Source: an uncultured Prevotellaceae bacterium
GTDB taxonomy: Bacteria; Bacteroidota; Bacteroidia; Bacteroidales; Bacteroidaceae
Assembly (NCBI GenBank): GCA_900317305.1
Contig: ONGG01000033.1
Location: forward strand, 12,335-52,371
Length of the DNA: 40,037 bases
Direction: 5' to 3'
In this document: positions 1 through 8,569 of the stretch, one piece after another
Numbering within the stretch: position 1 is the first letter of the stretch
Layout of the letters: the number at the start of each line of letters is the position of its first letter
Program-made: the position numbers and the translations under genes
Notes under the pieces: generated by a model
What the model saw: the letters and a program-made list of their open reading frames with translations, nothing else
Databases searched by the model: none
Told to the model about the DNA's origin: nothing

Positions 1-96
1 GAAGCATGATAAATCTCAAACATCGTGCAAGCCAAGAGCAATAGAGCTTGCTCTGATTGCCGAGGCGCAGCCGATGTTCATCATGCGAAGCATGAT
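1..96. repeat. Structured intergenic repeat, copy upstream of pyrH
   Basis: This is one copy of the 86-89 bp repeat seen again at 12510-12823. Positions 80-96 form a hairpin with a 7-bp stem (ATCATGC/GCATGAT) around a GAA loop. Positions 1-10 are the GAA loop and 3' arm of an identical hairpin cut by the window edge, giving a period of 86 nt. Between them lie the family landmarks GTGCAAGCC near 24-32 and TTGCCGAGGCGCAGCC near 57-73, plus an inner inverted repeat AGAGCAA/TTGCTCT. The stem sequence differs entirely from the other copies while the GAA loop is kept. Confidence 0.7.
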
Positions 97-100
97 AAAC

Positions 101-128
101 CTCAAATCTCAAATCTCAAACCTCAAAT
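101..128. repeat. Heptanucleotide tandem repeat (CTCAAAT x4)
   Basis: Four consecutive heptamers, CTCAAAT, CTCAAAT, CTCAAAC and CTCAAAT, lie immediately before pyrH. A frame through them could extend pyrH upstream, but the encoded peptide is just the repeat and UMP kinases do not carry it, which supports the ATG at 140 as the start. Confidence 0.75.
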
Positions 129-139
129 ATAATCATTTT

Positions 140-850
140 ATGGCAAGATTCAAGCGAATACTTCTTAAACTCAGTGGCGAGAGCCTCATGGGAAAACAAG
201 GCTACGGCATCGACCCGGAGCGACTGGCCGAATATGCTCGGCAAATCAAGGAAGTGCACGACATGGGCGTGCAGATAGGCATCGTCATCGGCGGTGGCAA
301 CATCTTCCGCGGACTGAAGGGAGCCACCCAGGGCTTCGACCGCGTGAAAGGCGACCAGATGGGTATGCTCGCCACCGTCATCAACTCACTGGCGCTGAGC
401 TCAGCACTCACCGTAGAGGGTGTGGCCAACAAGGTGCTCACCGCCATCCGTATGGAGCCTATCGGTGAGTTCTACAACAAGTGGAAGGCCATCGAGGAGA
501 TGGAGAACGGCAAGGTGTGCATCTTCTCTGCCGGCACCGGACAGCCCTATTTCACCACCGACACCGGCTCATCGCTCCGTGGCGTGGAGATAGAGGCCGA
601 CGTGATGCTCAAGGGCACACGCGTCGACGGCATCTACACCGCCGACCCGGAGAAAGACCCCACTGCCACGAAGTTCGACGACATCACCTACGAGGAAATC
701 CTGGAGCGCAATCTGAAGGTGATGGACCTCTCGGCCGTGGTGATGTGCAACGACAACCACCTGCCCATCTACGTCTTCAATATGGACGTGGTAGGCAACC
801 TGAAGAAAGTGCTCGACGGCGAGCCCATCGGCACCTACGTGCACAGCTAA
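140..850 (+). CDS. pyrH: UMP kinase (uridylate kinase)
   Basis: PyrH phosphorylates UMP to UDP with ATP in the cytosol, the first committed step from UMP to UTP and CTP. The 236-residue product matches the usual bacterial length and is an amino-acid-kinase fold protein. It starts MARFKRILLKLSGESLMG (phosphate-binding strand and loop), followed by the glycine-rich IGGGNIFRG segment, the DQMGMLATV helix, and the FTTDTGSSLRGVEIEAD and KGTRVDGIYTADP segments typical of the family. An in-frame upstream extension to 74 would only translate a heptamer repeat, so the ATG at 140 is chosen. The gene stands alone and is convergent with the lipoprotein gene at 1037; the two share the hairpin at 981-1015. 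No clear promoter is visible in the 139 bases upstream. Confidence 0.97.
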   Translation: MARFKRILLKLSGESLMGKQGYGIDPERLAEYARQIKEVHDMGVQIGIVIGGGNIFRGLKGATQGFDRVKGDQMGMLATVINSLALSSALTVEGVANKVLTAIRMEPIGEFYNKWKAIEEMENGKVCIFSAGTGQPYFTTDTGSSLRGVEIEADVMLKGTRVDGIYTADPEKDPTATKFDDITYEEILERNLKVMDLSAVVMCNDNHLPIYVFNMDVVGNLKKVLDGEPIGTYVHS

Positions 851-875
851 AAGGCTAAAGGGCTAAGGCCCAAAG

Positions 876-947
876 GCCTTAATGGCCTTAATGGCCCATT
901 AAGCCCCAAATGCCCATTAAGCCCATTGTGCCCATTGTGCCCATTAA
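876..947. repeat. 9-nt minisatellite downstream of pyrH
   Basis: Eight consecutive 9-nt units read GGCCTTAAT, GGCCTTAAT, GGCCCATTA, AGCCCCAAA(T), then GCCCATTAA, GCCCATTGT, GCCCATTGT and GCCCATTAA. Units of the GCCCATTNN kind recur after uvrA and inside comEC. Confidence 0.8.
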
Positions 948-980
948 TCCCCAAAAGGCCCATCACCCCCATTCAAAAAC

Positions 981-1015
981 CACAAAAAGAGCCCCGAATT
1001 GGGGCTCTTTTTGTG
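981..1015. terminator. Bidirectional intrinsic terminator between pyrH and the lipoprotein gene
   Basis: A perfect 15-bp inverted repeat (CACAAAAAGAGCCCC against GGGGCTCTTTTTGTG) has a 5-nt loop. The outer A/T arms supply a U-tract on either strand, so it can end both convergent transcripts. Confidence 0.9.
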
Positions 1016-1036
1016 ATTGTATATGCTTAAAAGCTC

Positions 1037-2773
1037 TTAGTAGATGCGCTTCTCTTGTGTGAAGTGAGCTTTATCAGCCTGCTTGGCATGCTTCTTGGGT
1101 GTGGACACATTCGGCGAGAAGCCAAACGACTTCTTCACGACATGCTTCGGAGCGGCTGCCACCTCATCCCACTGCACGGTGAAGGTCTCAGTGCCATATT
1201 TTAAATAACCTGCAGCCACATAGTAGACGAGGTTGAAGGTGAATGTCTTCGTGGCAGGATCGTAGAAGCAGGGGAAGTCATCGTAGGTTGAATCCTCCGG
1301 ATCATATGTAGGCAGGTCGGAGACAAACACTGGACCATAGTCCTTATAGTCCGTACCGATGTACTGTTCTGACACCGTGCACTTGTTCGTGGCGGGATCC
1401 CAGGTGAAATCAAAGTCCACGTCATAACCCCAGTGCGAGATACGGTATAGATTGGTTCCTTCGGCCCTGCTGATGGTCAGATCGGGGTCATCACCCTCCC
1501 AGAACTGGGTATAGGTAAACGTGCCGATGCCCACGGGACTGAACTGTGGAGCGAATTCATGGCTTGAGGTGAATTTGATAGTAAGTGTCTCAGCAGCCAC
1601 TGCCTCGCCTCCGGCAAAGCCCACGGCCAAGAATTTGTAGACACCCGACTCCTCAAGTTCCCAATTCACTGCTCCATCGTGTTCCAGCCAACCTTCTGGG
1701 TCAGCGTCGGCGGCCAGTTTCTCATAGAGAGCGTCCAAATCATCAGCGATACCATACTTCACGAAATCAAGGTCTTCACCCAAATCAATAGCCACCTGGG
1801 CATAGTCGTGATCATCAACAGAGGTGAGACGTCCAAGATAGTCAAGTCCTATCGAGTAGTCCTTCGGGTCATAGCCTGGGAATGTAATGACAATCTGCTT
1901 ATCATTCTGTGTGTAGTTCCAGCCACCCACACCATCCATGTAATAGAACGGAGCGAGCTGAATCTCTCCTGGAGTGACACCGTCGTCCTGATAGGCGAGC
2001 ACCTTGTTGTGTGCCCACATGCTTTGGTCTTTGGTGCTGCTGAAGCCATAGGGATGGCAAACCAGAATATCAGCATCATAAGTAGAATGATGGTAGCCAG
2101 TGTTGAAGTCCTCACTCCAGTACACCAGGTCAGAACTGGTGATGGTCTGACCAGCCACCACATCACCGGGTTTCAGGATGGTGATTTGCAGATAGTTATC
2201 CTGGTTGCCGTCGTCTACAGGATCCCAACCACCAAAGATACGGAAAGTGTTGGGCTGCTCCTCGTTCTGATAGATCTGTGCCGTAGTGGTGAATCCAAAG
2301 AAGGCATCCGACACGACGCCATTGCCCAACAGTTTGTAGGGCGAAGGCATCATAGCCGAGAACGAATAGGAAGAGGCACCATAAATGGTGGTATAATCGG
2401 TACTGGCTATCTTGAGGGTGTCCTTGTGGTTCTCATCATAGTCCACTTTCTCAGGGTCGTAACTCACGGTGATGTTGGCCACGGCCTCACCAGGAGCGAA
2501 ACTCACCGTAGAGGGCACGTTGAAGAATCCAGTGCCATCGGTATGGATGAGGTTCACGGTGATGGCCTCATCGGTCTTCACACGGTTGATGGGAATGTTG
2601 ATGACATTGGTGGTCTTCGAGATGTTGTAGCTGCTGGGCAGCTGGTTGCTGAAATATACCTGGTTGCCCGAGACGGTAGCCCACTGGTAATCGTCGTCAT
2701 CGCTAGAGCAGGCAGTGAATCCCACCACACCCAGCAAGGCAATGAACAAGTTAAAATAATATTTTTTCATCAT
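1037..2773 (-). CDS. Surface lipoprotein of the SusC/SusD locus (SusE/SusF position)
   Basis: The 578-residue protein has a lipoprotein signal peptide: a hydrophobic stretch at residues 7-19, the lipobox FTAC with Cys22, then SSDDDD, an acidic tract of the kind that directs Bacteroidetes lipoproteins to the cell surface. Residues about 30-125 read as an immunoglobulin-like or Calx-beta-like strand domain (APGEAVANITVSYDP). The rest is Asp-, Tyr- and Trp-rich beta sequence that I cannot assign to a named family. It starts 42 bp after the SusD stop on the same strand, so it is the third gene of the operon. By position it is probably a surface binding protein that helps capture the ligand for SusC/SusD; this is inferred from context. 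The start could be Met1 or Met2, which are adjacent. Confidence 0.8.
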   Translation of the reverse strand: MMKKYYFNLFIALLGVVGFTACSSDDDDYQWATVSGNQVYFSNQLPSSYNISKTTNVINIPINRVKTDEAITVNLIHTDGTGFFNVPSTVSFAPGEAVANITVSYDPEKVDYDENHKDTLKIASTDYTTIYGASSYSFSAMMPSPYKLLGNGVVSDAFFGFTTTAQIYQNEEQPNTFRIFGGWDPVDDGNQDNYLQITILKPGDVVAGQTITSSDLVYWSEDFNTGYHHSTYDADILVCHPYGFSSTKDQSMWAHNKVLAYQDDGVTPGEIQLAPFYYMDGVGGWNYTQNDKQIVITFPGYDPKDYSIGLDYLGRLTSVDDHDYAQVAIDLGEDLDFVKYGIADDLDALYEKLAADADPEGWLEHDGAVNWELEESGVYKFLAVGFAGGEAVAAETLTIKFTSSHEFAPQFSPVGIGTFTYTQFWEGDDPDLTISRAEGTNLYRISHWGYDVDFDFTWDPATNKCTVSEQYIGTDYKDYGPVFVSDLPTYDPEDSTYDDFPCFYDPATKTFTFNLVYYVAAGYLKYGTETFTVQWDEVAAAPKHVVKKSFGFSPNVSTPKKHAKQADKAHFTQEKRIY

Positions 2774-2815
2774 TTCTGTAAGATTTTACTGGTTTTCCTT
2801 GTGTAACTGAGTTGA

Positions 2816-4450
2816 TTACCAGACGAATTCATCAGAGTCGCCAGAGGGACGAGTCGGGTTGGGGTTCACCACCAGACCCTCGTTGTACTGGGCCTCGGTG
2901 TTGACAAAGCACCATCTCATCCAGTTGGGCACTTCAGTAGTGTTGAAACGGCAATCCTCAATGTGGTTGGTGCCGGCATATGAGCGGATGACACCCTTGT
3001 TGAGGCGCTTGATGTCGAAGGTGGCAAAGCCTTCGCCCCAGAGCTCAACCCTGCGCTGCCACCATACCTCGTTCTGGAACTGAGAGGTAGAGGTGTTGCC
3101 ATAGGCATCCTTATGTGTTCCGTAGTTGAAGAACGGGTCGCGGGTCTTGGCAAAAGCGGTGAGGAGCTCAATACCGCGAGCCTCGTTCTGCATACCGGCA
3201 GCCTCGGCCTCGATGAGCTTCATCTCCTCTACACGCATCAGTGGCACGGCCACTACCCATGCATCGTATTTCACATTGGCCTTGCCAGCCTGGTTGCGGA
3301 ACTTCACGGAAAGTCCGCCGAGTCCGTAACTGGCATTCGACACACCAGCAGCATAGATACGCTCAGGATATTCGGAATAAACCTTCAAAGCCTTGAGCAG
3401 GTCGGCGGGAATTTCCTCGGCATCGGGGTCGATCATCTCCTCGAGTGCGAAGTCTACCCAGCAATTCTTGCGGTAGTCGGAAACGGGGATGGTCTCATAG
3501 AGATGGCGGTCGATGACGTTCGGTCCACCATAGTTGGCGGCGTATCCGCAGTCGAAGCCATTCTCGAGACACATCACGCTACCCCACGACGAGTCGCCGT
3601 CGTTCTCCACGATATTGGGGTCGGTGTCCTTGAAGGTCACGGCAAACATCCATGACGAGTTGGGCGAGTTGAAACCGTAGTCGTGGCTCAGATACTCCTC
3701 CTGGCTCATCATCGTGTAGCCTTCCTGTGCCATCTTGGCAAATTTCTCGGCATTGGCCCAGTCTTGCTTCTCGAGATAGACACGGGCTTTCATTCCATAC
3801 ACCACGCTCACGTCGGGAGTGTAAACATCCTTACGCTTGTAGTTGGCGAGCAGTGCCTCGGCAGTGTCGAGGTCTTTGAGAATGAACTCGAAAGCCTCGT
3901 CCCACGTCATGCGGGGATTGTTCTGCGCCTGCTCCACGGTTGTGGATTCCGTAACCTTTGGCACGGTGAGCGCCTGCTTGTTCACGATATAAGGATCCTG
4001 GGCATACATACGCACCATATCGAAGTAATACATGGCACGGAGGGTATATGCGATACCCACACCTGCCTCACGTCCCTGGGTGGGCTGGGCATAGTCCATA
4101 GCCTCACCCAGTGTAAGAACGGTGTTGCAGTCTTTTATCCATCCGAAATAGAGGGTCCATGGGAACTGGGTGCGGGCCCAGTTGGGAGCCAGGTAAGTGA
4201 AGTCCTGATACCAGGTGTCGAACCAGTTGTTGGTGCCCACAGGCACGACGTCCTGGCCCATCACGTCGCGTATGAGGAAGAAGGCGGGATAGCCGAAGTC
4301 GAAGACGTAATGGCTGTCACCACCATAAATGAACTGTCCGGAAAGATTGCCCGTGAGGTTCTGCACGAAGTTGTCGAAAGCACCAGGGGCATCTTTGGCC
4401 TGCTGCTCGGTGATATTATCTGATTGATTAGAATGACACCTGTATACCAC
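2816..4450 (-). CDS. SusD/RagB family protein lacking its lipoprotein signal
   Basis: SusD-type proteins are surface lipoproteins that sit as a lid on a SusC barrel and bind the ligand. The body of the family is present over about 530 residues: TPR-like helices with the LRAMYYFDMVRMYAQDP helix, and a C-terminal segment rich in Trp and Tyr. The N-terminus is abnormal: there is no signal peptide and no lipobox cysteine. The only start available is a GTG at 4450 inside the 3' end of susC, and the protein joins typical mature SusD sequence (SDNITEQQAKDAP) after about ten residues. In the intact pair at 34887-39792 the SusC stop is followed by TCAAAGGAGG, a spacer and an ATG; here it is followed by TCAATCAG and then mature coding sequence. 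A deletion removing the ribosome site, start and signal peptide explains this. The product is probably not exported, so the gene may be non-functional. Confidence 0.85.
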   Translation of the reverse strand: MVYRCHSNQSDNITEQQAKDAPGAFDNFVQNLTGNLSGQFIYGGDSHYVFDFGYPAFFLIRDVMGQDVVPVGTNNWFDTWYQDFTYLAPNWARTQFPWTLYFGWIKDCNTVLTLGEAMDYAQPTQGREAGVGIAYTLRAMYYFDMVRMYAQDPYIVNKQALTVPKVTESTTVEQAQNNPRMTWDEAFEFILKDLDTAEALLANYKRKDVYTPDVSVVYGMKARVYLEKQDWANAEKFAKMAQEGYTMMSQEEYLSHDYGFNSPNSSWMFAVTFKDTDPNIVENDGDSSWGSVMCLENGFDCGYAANYGGPNVIDRHLYETIPVSDYRKNCWVDFALEEMIDPDAEEIPADLLKALKVYSEYPERIYAAGVSNASYGLGGLSVKFRNQAGKANVKYDAWVVAVPLMRVEEMKLIEAEAAGMQNEARGIELLTAFAKTRDPFFNYGTHKDAYGNTSTSQFQNEVWWQRRVELWGEGFATFDIKRLNKGVIRSYAGTNHIEDCRFNTTEVPNWMRWCFVNTEAQYNEGLVVNPNPTRPSGDSDEFVW

Positions 4451-7400
4451 CCATAATGGTGCGGGCAGGCGAGTAAGCGTTCACGCCACCAGAGTTGGTG
4501 CCGGCGAAAGAGTAGCGTGGGTCGAGACCCTTGCGCTTGCTCCAGAAATAGAGGTTCTCGCCCTGGCAGTAGATGCGGATCTTGCTCAGGTAGAGCTTGC
4601 TGGTGAGACGCTTCGGAATGGTGTAGCCAACGGTGAAGCTCTGGAAGTTGAGATACGAGGCGTTGGTGAGGAAGCGTGTGGAGCGAGCGGCGGTATACTG
4701 GTCATTATACTGCCAGCGTGGGATGCTCGAACCGGTGTTCTCAATGCTCCATGAATCCAACACGTCCTTGTGGTAGGTCTGACCGTTACCCGAAGTGGCC
4801 ACGTTGTTCATCAGGCTCATGTAGCGGTTGTCGTAGAGCTGTCCGCCAATCTGGAAATCGAAAGTGGCGCTCAGGTCGAAGTCGTAGATCTTCACCGTGG
4901 TCGAGAATCCACCAGTTACATCAGGCAGAGTGGAGCCTTGTGCATAGTAGGTAGCCATGTTCCAGTCGGTGGTCGTCTGGGAGTGCTCCTTGCCTGGCTT
5001 GGTGGTGTTCATCGTCTCTTTGCCAGTGTCATCCACCTGAATCAGATTAGTGTCCATCCAGTAGAGGGCCTGTCCTTTCTCGTCAACTCCGGCATACTCC
5101 GGAAGCATCATGTTGTAGAGAGGCTGTCCTTCCTCATACCACAAGGATGAGTTACTGTCCGAGTGGCTCTCGCGGAAACCGCCATTGAGCTTGGTCTTGG
5201 TATAGGGGAGTTTCAGGATCTTGGTGGAGTTGTGAGCCAGGTTGGCAGTGATGCTCCACACAATGTTCTTGGTGCGCACCACATCGCCACGCAGCACCAC
5301 CTCGACACCAGTGTTGCGGATATCACCGAGGTTGCCGTAGTAACCACGTGTACCAAAGCTCTCGGGGATGGAGAGCCAGAAGAGCTGGTCGGCCACCTTC
5401 TTGTTATAGACGTCTACCGAACCGGCGAAACGTCCGCGCCAGAAGCTCCATTCCACACCCACATTGAAGTTGGTGGTTGTCTCCCAGGTGATGTCCTCAT
5501 TGCCAAGACGGTTGAACGAGGGAAGCATGCCGGTGTCACCCTTCGAGAGCGAGTAGAGGTCGGTATAGGCCCAGTTGCCGATACCATCGTTACCTTGCTG
5601 TCCGATCGACACCTTGAGCTTCAACTCGTCAATCCACGAGCGGGTGCTCTCCATGAAGGCCTCTTTCGAGATCATCCAGGCAGCGCCCACGCTCCAGAAG
5701 TTACCCCAGCGGTGGTCGGGGTGGAAGCGGCTGGAAGCATCGCGGCGGAAGGACACCGAACCGAAGTATTTCTGGTCGTAGTTGTAGAGGGCATTGCCGA
5801 ACCAACCTTCCACGTTGTACTCCGTGGTGTAGCTGTGCGAGTCGTAGCGGTTGCTGAACGCGTTGATCTCGGGGATTTCGGGCGAGAAGCCCTTGGTGGC
5901 CAAGGCCTGCAGGTATTTGGTGGTGGTCTTGTACCACTCGTGGCCCACCATCACCTGCACGTCGTGCACGCCAAACAACTTGTGGAAGTTAAGGGTCTGC
6001 ACATAGTTCTGGCGCATGGTGTTGGTAGTGTTCTTGTCGATATTGGCATTGTCGGAGGCAGAGGGGCCATAGAATGGGTTGCCATAGATGCTGCCCTGGC
6101 TCTGTCCGATATTGATGTTGTTGTTCGAATTGAACTTCAGCCAACTGGTGAAGTCGATATCCAAGGTGAAGGCACCCGAGAACACATTGCCGATGGTCTC
6201 TGCCACGTTGTACTGGTTGGCACCGATGGGGTTACCGGTGGCAAGGAACAGACGGGTACCATTGCCGGGGAAGTTGGTGGCGGGCACACCGTAGTCATAC
6301 TGCTTGTGTCCGTACTGGTCGGTGCGGATATAGGGATTGCCGTTGGCATCGAGCCCACGCACGTAGAGCGGATAGATCGGTGCGATCATCGAGGTGTAGT
6401 AGGCCATGTTGTTGGAGCCCAGCGAACTGACAGAGAAGTTGGGGTTCTCTTCCATGTTGCTGTGCACGAAGCCCACATTGGCGCCCACGCGGAGCCATTC
6501 CTTGGCCTGGTAGTCGGCCTTCAAGCGGCCGGTGAAGCGCTCGTAGTTGGAGTTGTCGATGATACCGTCCTCGTTCAGGTAGCTGGCCGAGGCATAGAAG
6601 CTGCTCTTGGTGCTGCCACCACTCACGTTCACGTTGTACTCCTGACGGAAGCCGTTGTGATAGGCGGCATCCTGCCAGTCGTCGGGCAGGATATAATAGG
6701 TCTCACCGCCATAGGTATAGGCGCGGCCAAGGGTGGCGTTGGGGTTGAGCTTGCCATCCAGACCAATCAGATACTGACCAGCGGGTACAGTGAAGGGGTT
6801 GTACTGCAAGCCCCACGACTGGCCGGTGATGATACGGTCGTTCACCCACTTGTTGGCAGCGGCATTGTCGAGACCGTTGGCTACAGCGTAGTTGTAGAAC
6901 TGCTTGTAGTAGACCTCCATGAACTGTGCGGGGTTGGTGATGGTCTCATAGTCTTGCACGGCGCGGCTGTTCGAGCCCCACTTCATGTCGACATTCACCT
7001 GAGCCTCCTGGGTCTTACCCTTCTTGGTGGTGATAAGGACCACACCAGCGGCACCACGGGCACCATAGAGGGCGGCCGAAGCAGCGTCCTTCAGCACGGT
7101 GATGCTCTCGATATCATCCTGTGGGATGTTGGAGAGGCTGCCGCTATAGGGGGCACCGTCGACAATCACGAGGGGCTCGGTGTCGGCATACATAGAGGCG
7201 ATACCACGGATGTGGATGGCACCCTGAGAGGCACCAGGCTGACCGCTCGAACCACGGATCTGCAAGCCAGGAACGGCACCCACGAGGGCGTCGGCCACGT
7301 TGGTGGTGATCTTCTGGCTCAGTTCCTCAGACCCCACCACAGCGGCAGAACCTGTAAACGAAGAGCGTTTCTGCGTACCGAAAGCCACCACAATCACCTC

Positions 7401-7703
7401 GTCGAGGGCTTTCTGGTCGCTGGTGAGTACGATTCGCATATTGGGGCGGGCGCTCACCTCTATCGGTTCCATACCCACGTATGAGATGCGAAGAATGCTC
7501 TTTCCACTCGGTATGGTCAGACTAAACTTACCGTCAACGTCGGTCACCGTACCGGTCTGTGTGCCAACGACGAGAATTGTAGCTCCCACCACTGGCTCAC
7601 CGTCCTCCTCGGAAACCACGGTTCCCTTGACGGCCATCTGAGCGAGTGCCATTCCTGTAGACAGGAACAGACACGCGAAAAACATAGTTAACTTTTTAAT
7701 CAT
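4428..7703 (-). CDS. SusC/RagA family TonB-linked outer membrane transporter
   Basis: SusC proteins are 22-strand TonB-dependent barrels that take up large ligands captured by SusD. This product is 1091 residues from the ATG at 7703, with a signal peptide ending near ALAQ. A carboxypeptidase-regulatory-like domain follows (VKGTVVSEEDGEPVVGATI). Next come the conserved region DEVIVVAFGTQKRSSFTG, a plug domain (LVIVDGAPYSG, IESITVLKDAASAALYGARG, GVVLITTKKG) and a long barrel ending in GGIQVSF. A GTG four codons upstream was rejected in favour of the ATG that begins a normal signal sequence. It is the first gene of an operon with susD and the lipoprotein. A promoter candidate lies at 7882-7912, giving a leader of about 170 nt. 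No anti-sigma or hybrid two-component regulator is next to it. Confidence 0.95.
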   Translation of the reverse strand: MIKKLTMFFACLFLSTGMALAQMAVKGTVVSEEDGEPVVGATILVVGTQTGTVTDVDGKFSLTIPSGKSILRISYVGMEPIEVSARPNMRIVLTSDQKALDEVIVVAFGTQKRSSFTGSAAVVGSEELSQKITTNVADALVGAVPGLQIRGSSGQPGASQGAIHIRGIASMYADTEPLVIVDGAPYSGSLSNIPQDDIESITVLKDAASAALYGARGAAGVVLITTKKGKTQEAQVNVDMKWGSNSRAVQDYETITNPAQFMEVYYKQFYNYAVANGLDNAAANKWVNDRIITGQSWGLQYNPFTVPAGQYLIGLDGKLNPNATLGRAYTYGGETYYILPDDWQDAAYHNGFRQEYNVNVSGGSTKSSFYASASYLNEDGIIDNSNYERFTGRLKADYQAKEWLRVGANVGFVHSNMEENPNFSVSSLGSNNMAYYTSMIAPIYPLYVRGLDANGNPYIRTDQYGHKQYDYGVPATNFPGNGTRLFLATGNPIGANQYNVAETIGNVFSGAFTLDIDFTSWLKFNSNNNINIGQSQGSIYGNPFYGPSASDNANIDKNTTNTMRQNYVQTLNFHKLFGVHDVQVMVGHEWYKTTTKYLQALATKGFSPEIPEINAFSNRYDSHSYTTEYNVEGWFGNALYNYDQKYFGSVSFRRDASSRFHPDHRWGNFWSVGAAWMISKEAFMESTRSWIDELKLKVSIGQQGNDGIGNWAYTDLYSLSKGDTGMLPSFNRLGNEDITWETTTNFNVGVEWSFWRGRFAGSVDVYNKKVADQLFWLSIPESFGTRGYYGNLGDIRNTGVEVVLRGDVVRTKNIVWSITANLAHNSTKILKLPYTKTKLNGGFRESHSDSNSSLWYEEGQPLYNMMLPEYAGVDEKGQALYWMDTNLIQVDDTGKETMNTTKPGKEHSQTTTDWNMATYYAQGSTLPDVTGGFSTTVKIYDFDLSATFDFQIGGQLYDNRYMSLMNNVATSGNGQTYHKDVLDSWSIENTGSSIPRWQYNDQYTAARSTRFLTNASYLNFQSFTVGYTIPKRLTSKLYLSKIRIYCQGENLYFWSKRKGLDPRYSFAGTNSGGVNAYSPARTIMGGIQVSF

Positions 7704-7881
7704 AAACTCTCTCACTAATTAATAATAATAATGTATTATATAAATATTCTATTCGTATGCAGTCACCTACGTTTTAATCACCATTTCCGTGTAAAAAAAG
7801 ACAAATTGCCATTACTCATTCATGGACAGGTCTGTTGAAATATGGCTTTTAGGCTATTAACATTGGTAATATTACAAATTG

Positions 7882-7912
7882 CAAAATTAATAATATTTTT
7901 CAATTTAGCAAA
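7882..7912 (-). promoter_or_regulatory. Candidate Bacteroidetes promoter for the first susC operon
   Basis: On the minus strand TTTG (7912-7909) is followed after 19 nt by TAATTTTG (7889-7882), an exact fit to TTTG-N19-21-TAnnTTTG. It lies in an AT-rich region about 180 bp from the susC ATG. Confidence 0.65.
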
Positions 7913-8001
7913 AAAAACATTAAAAAATTGCAAACAGGGGCCCTAGAGACTGAAAAATGCTAACGAATCGTTAAATAAAGTAGCATTATGGAGATTTGTC
8001 T

Positions 8002-8304
8002 TTATGGGAGATTAAAACCCAATAACAGAAGGCCTCGAATAAAAAAGTGACCTCCATTGCTCATGAAATGACCTCCCCCTAGCCTGAAATGACGCAACTC
8101 GGCATTGGCGTTGACCATCTCCTGAAGCCAGAACTTCTCATCCATGAAAACGAGATGCTCATCGCTGTAGCCGGCTCCGATATGTTCGGCTACTTTGTCC
8201 ACGAACTCCTGCGTGTTCTCACACTCCAGAACCTCAGGTTGGAAGGGACGGTTCTCACGGATAGCACTGACCACTCCTTTTGCCAGAGCGTAGCCATCGA
8301 ACAT
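8002..8304 (-). CDS. Hypothetical small protein, possibly 5'-frameshifted
   Basis: I do not recognise this 100-residue protein. It is charged and helical in its first 75 residues (FDGYALAKG, CENTQEFVDKVAEHIG). It ends in a glycine/hydrophobic tail (GGGHFMSNGGHFF) translated from the short direct repeats at 8047-8093, so the natural C-terminus may have been replaced. The ATG at 8304 is the only start in this frame after an in-frame stop. In the next frame an ORF with ATG at 8375 runs into a six-base A run (8325-8330 on the plus strand as T6). One extra A would join it to this gene as NEKKSDSENDGMFDG, so a single-base deletion is possible. A TAAATTTG box at 8379-8386 would instead give an ordinary leader to the 8304 start. 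Both readings remain open. Confidence 0.4.
   Translation of the reverse strand: MFDGYALAKGVVSAIRENRPFQPEVLECENTQEFVDKVAEHIGAGYSDEHLVFMDEKFWLQEMVNANAELRHFRLGGGHFMSNGGHFFIRGLLLLGFNLP
8047..8093. repeat. Three 21-22 bp degenerate direct repeats
   Basis: GTGACCTCC (8047-8055) and ATGACCTCC (8069-8077) are 22 bp apart, and TGAAATGAC occurs at 8064-8072 and 8085-8093, 21 bp apart. Repeated terminal motifs of this kind occur at the ends of some insertion sequences such as the IS21 family. No transposase is present here. Confidence 0.45.
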
Positions 8305-8505
8305 GCCGTCATTCTCACTGTCACTTTTTTCTCATTAAGCGTAGGTTTATTTTTCTGATTATGTCCTGAATTCATTAGCAAATTTACGTTTTTATCTTTG
8401 AAGAATGAGTTAAAATATACGTATACCTTTTCCCCTTTTCGGCTCTAACCAGGATATGGGTCGGCACAGCAACGTTTATACGGAAAAAGAATGAATCGGG
8501 GCCGG

Positions 8506-8523
8506 TTCTTATAGGTATAAGAA
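8506..8523. other. Perfect inverted repeat, possible operator or hairpin
   Basis: TTCTTATA and TATAAGAA are 8-bp arms around GG. A second palindrome, TATACGTATA, is at 8416-8425. Both lie in the gap between the two hypothetical genes. No regulator is recognisable nearby. Confidence 0.35.
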
Positions 8524-8536
8524 TGGCAGGGGAAGA

Positions 8537-8552
8537 GGGGGGCTTCCCCCCC
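8537..8552 (-). terminator. Possible terminator of the 241-residue hypothetical gene
   Basis: A GGGGGG/CCCCCC stem with a CTT loop lies 18 bp past the stop of the gene at 8570. There is no strong U-tract after it, so the call is weak. Confidence 0.35.
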
Positions 8553-8569
8553 TACCCTTTCGCCGTGGT

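Noticed and set aside
74-139. N-terminal extension of pyrH
   Set aside because: It encodes only the CTCAAAT heptamer repeat; UMP kinases start at the MARFKRILLKLSG position.
5163-7484. 773-residue plus-strand frame opposite the first SusC
   Set aside because: It is a shadow of the SusC coding strand with no family features or start context.
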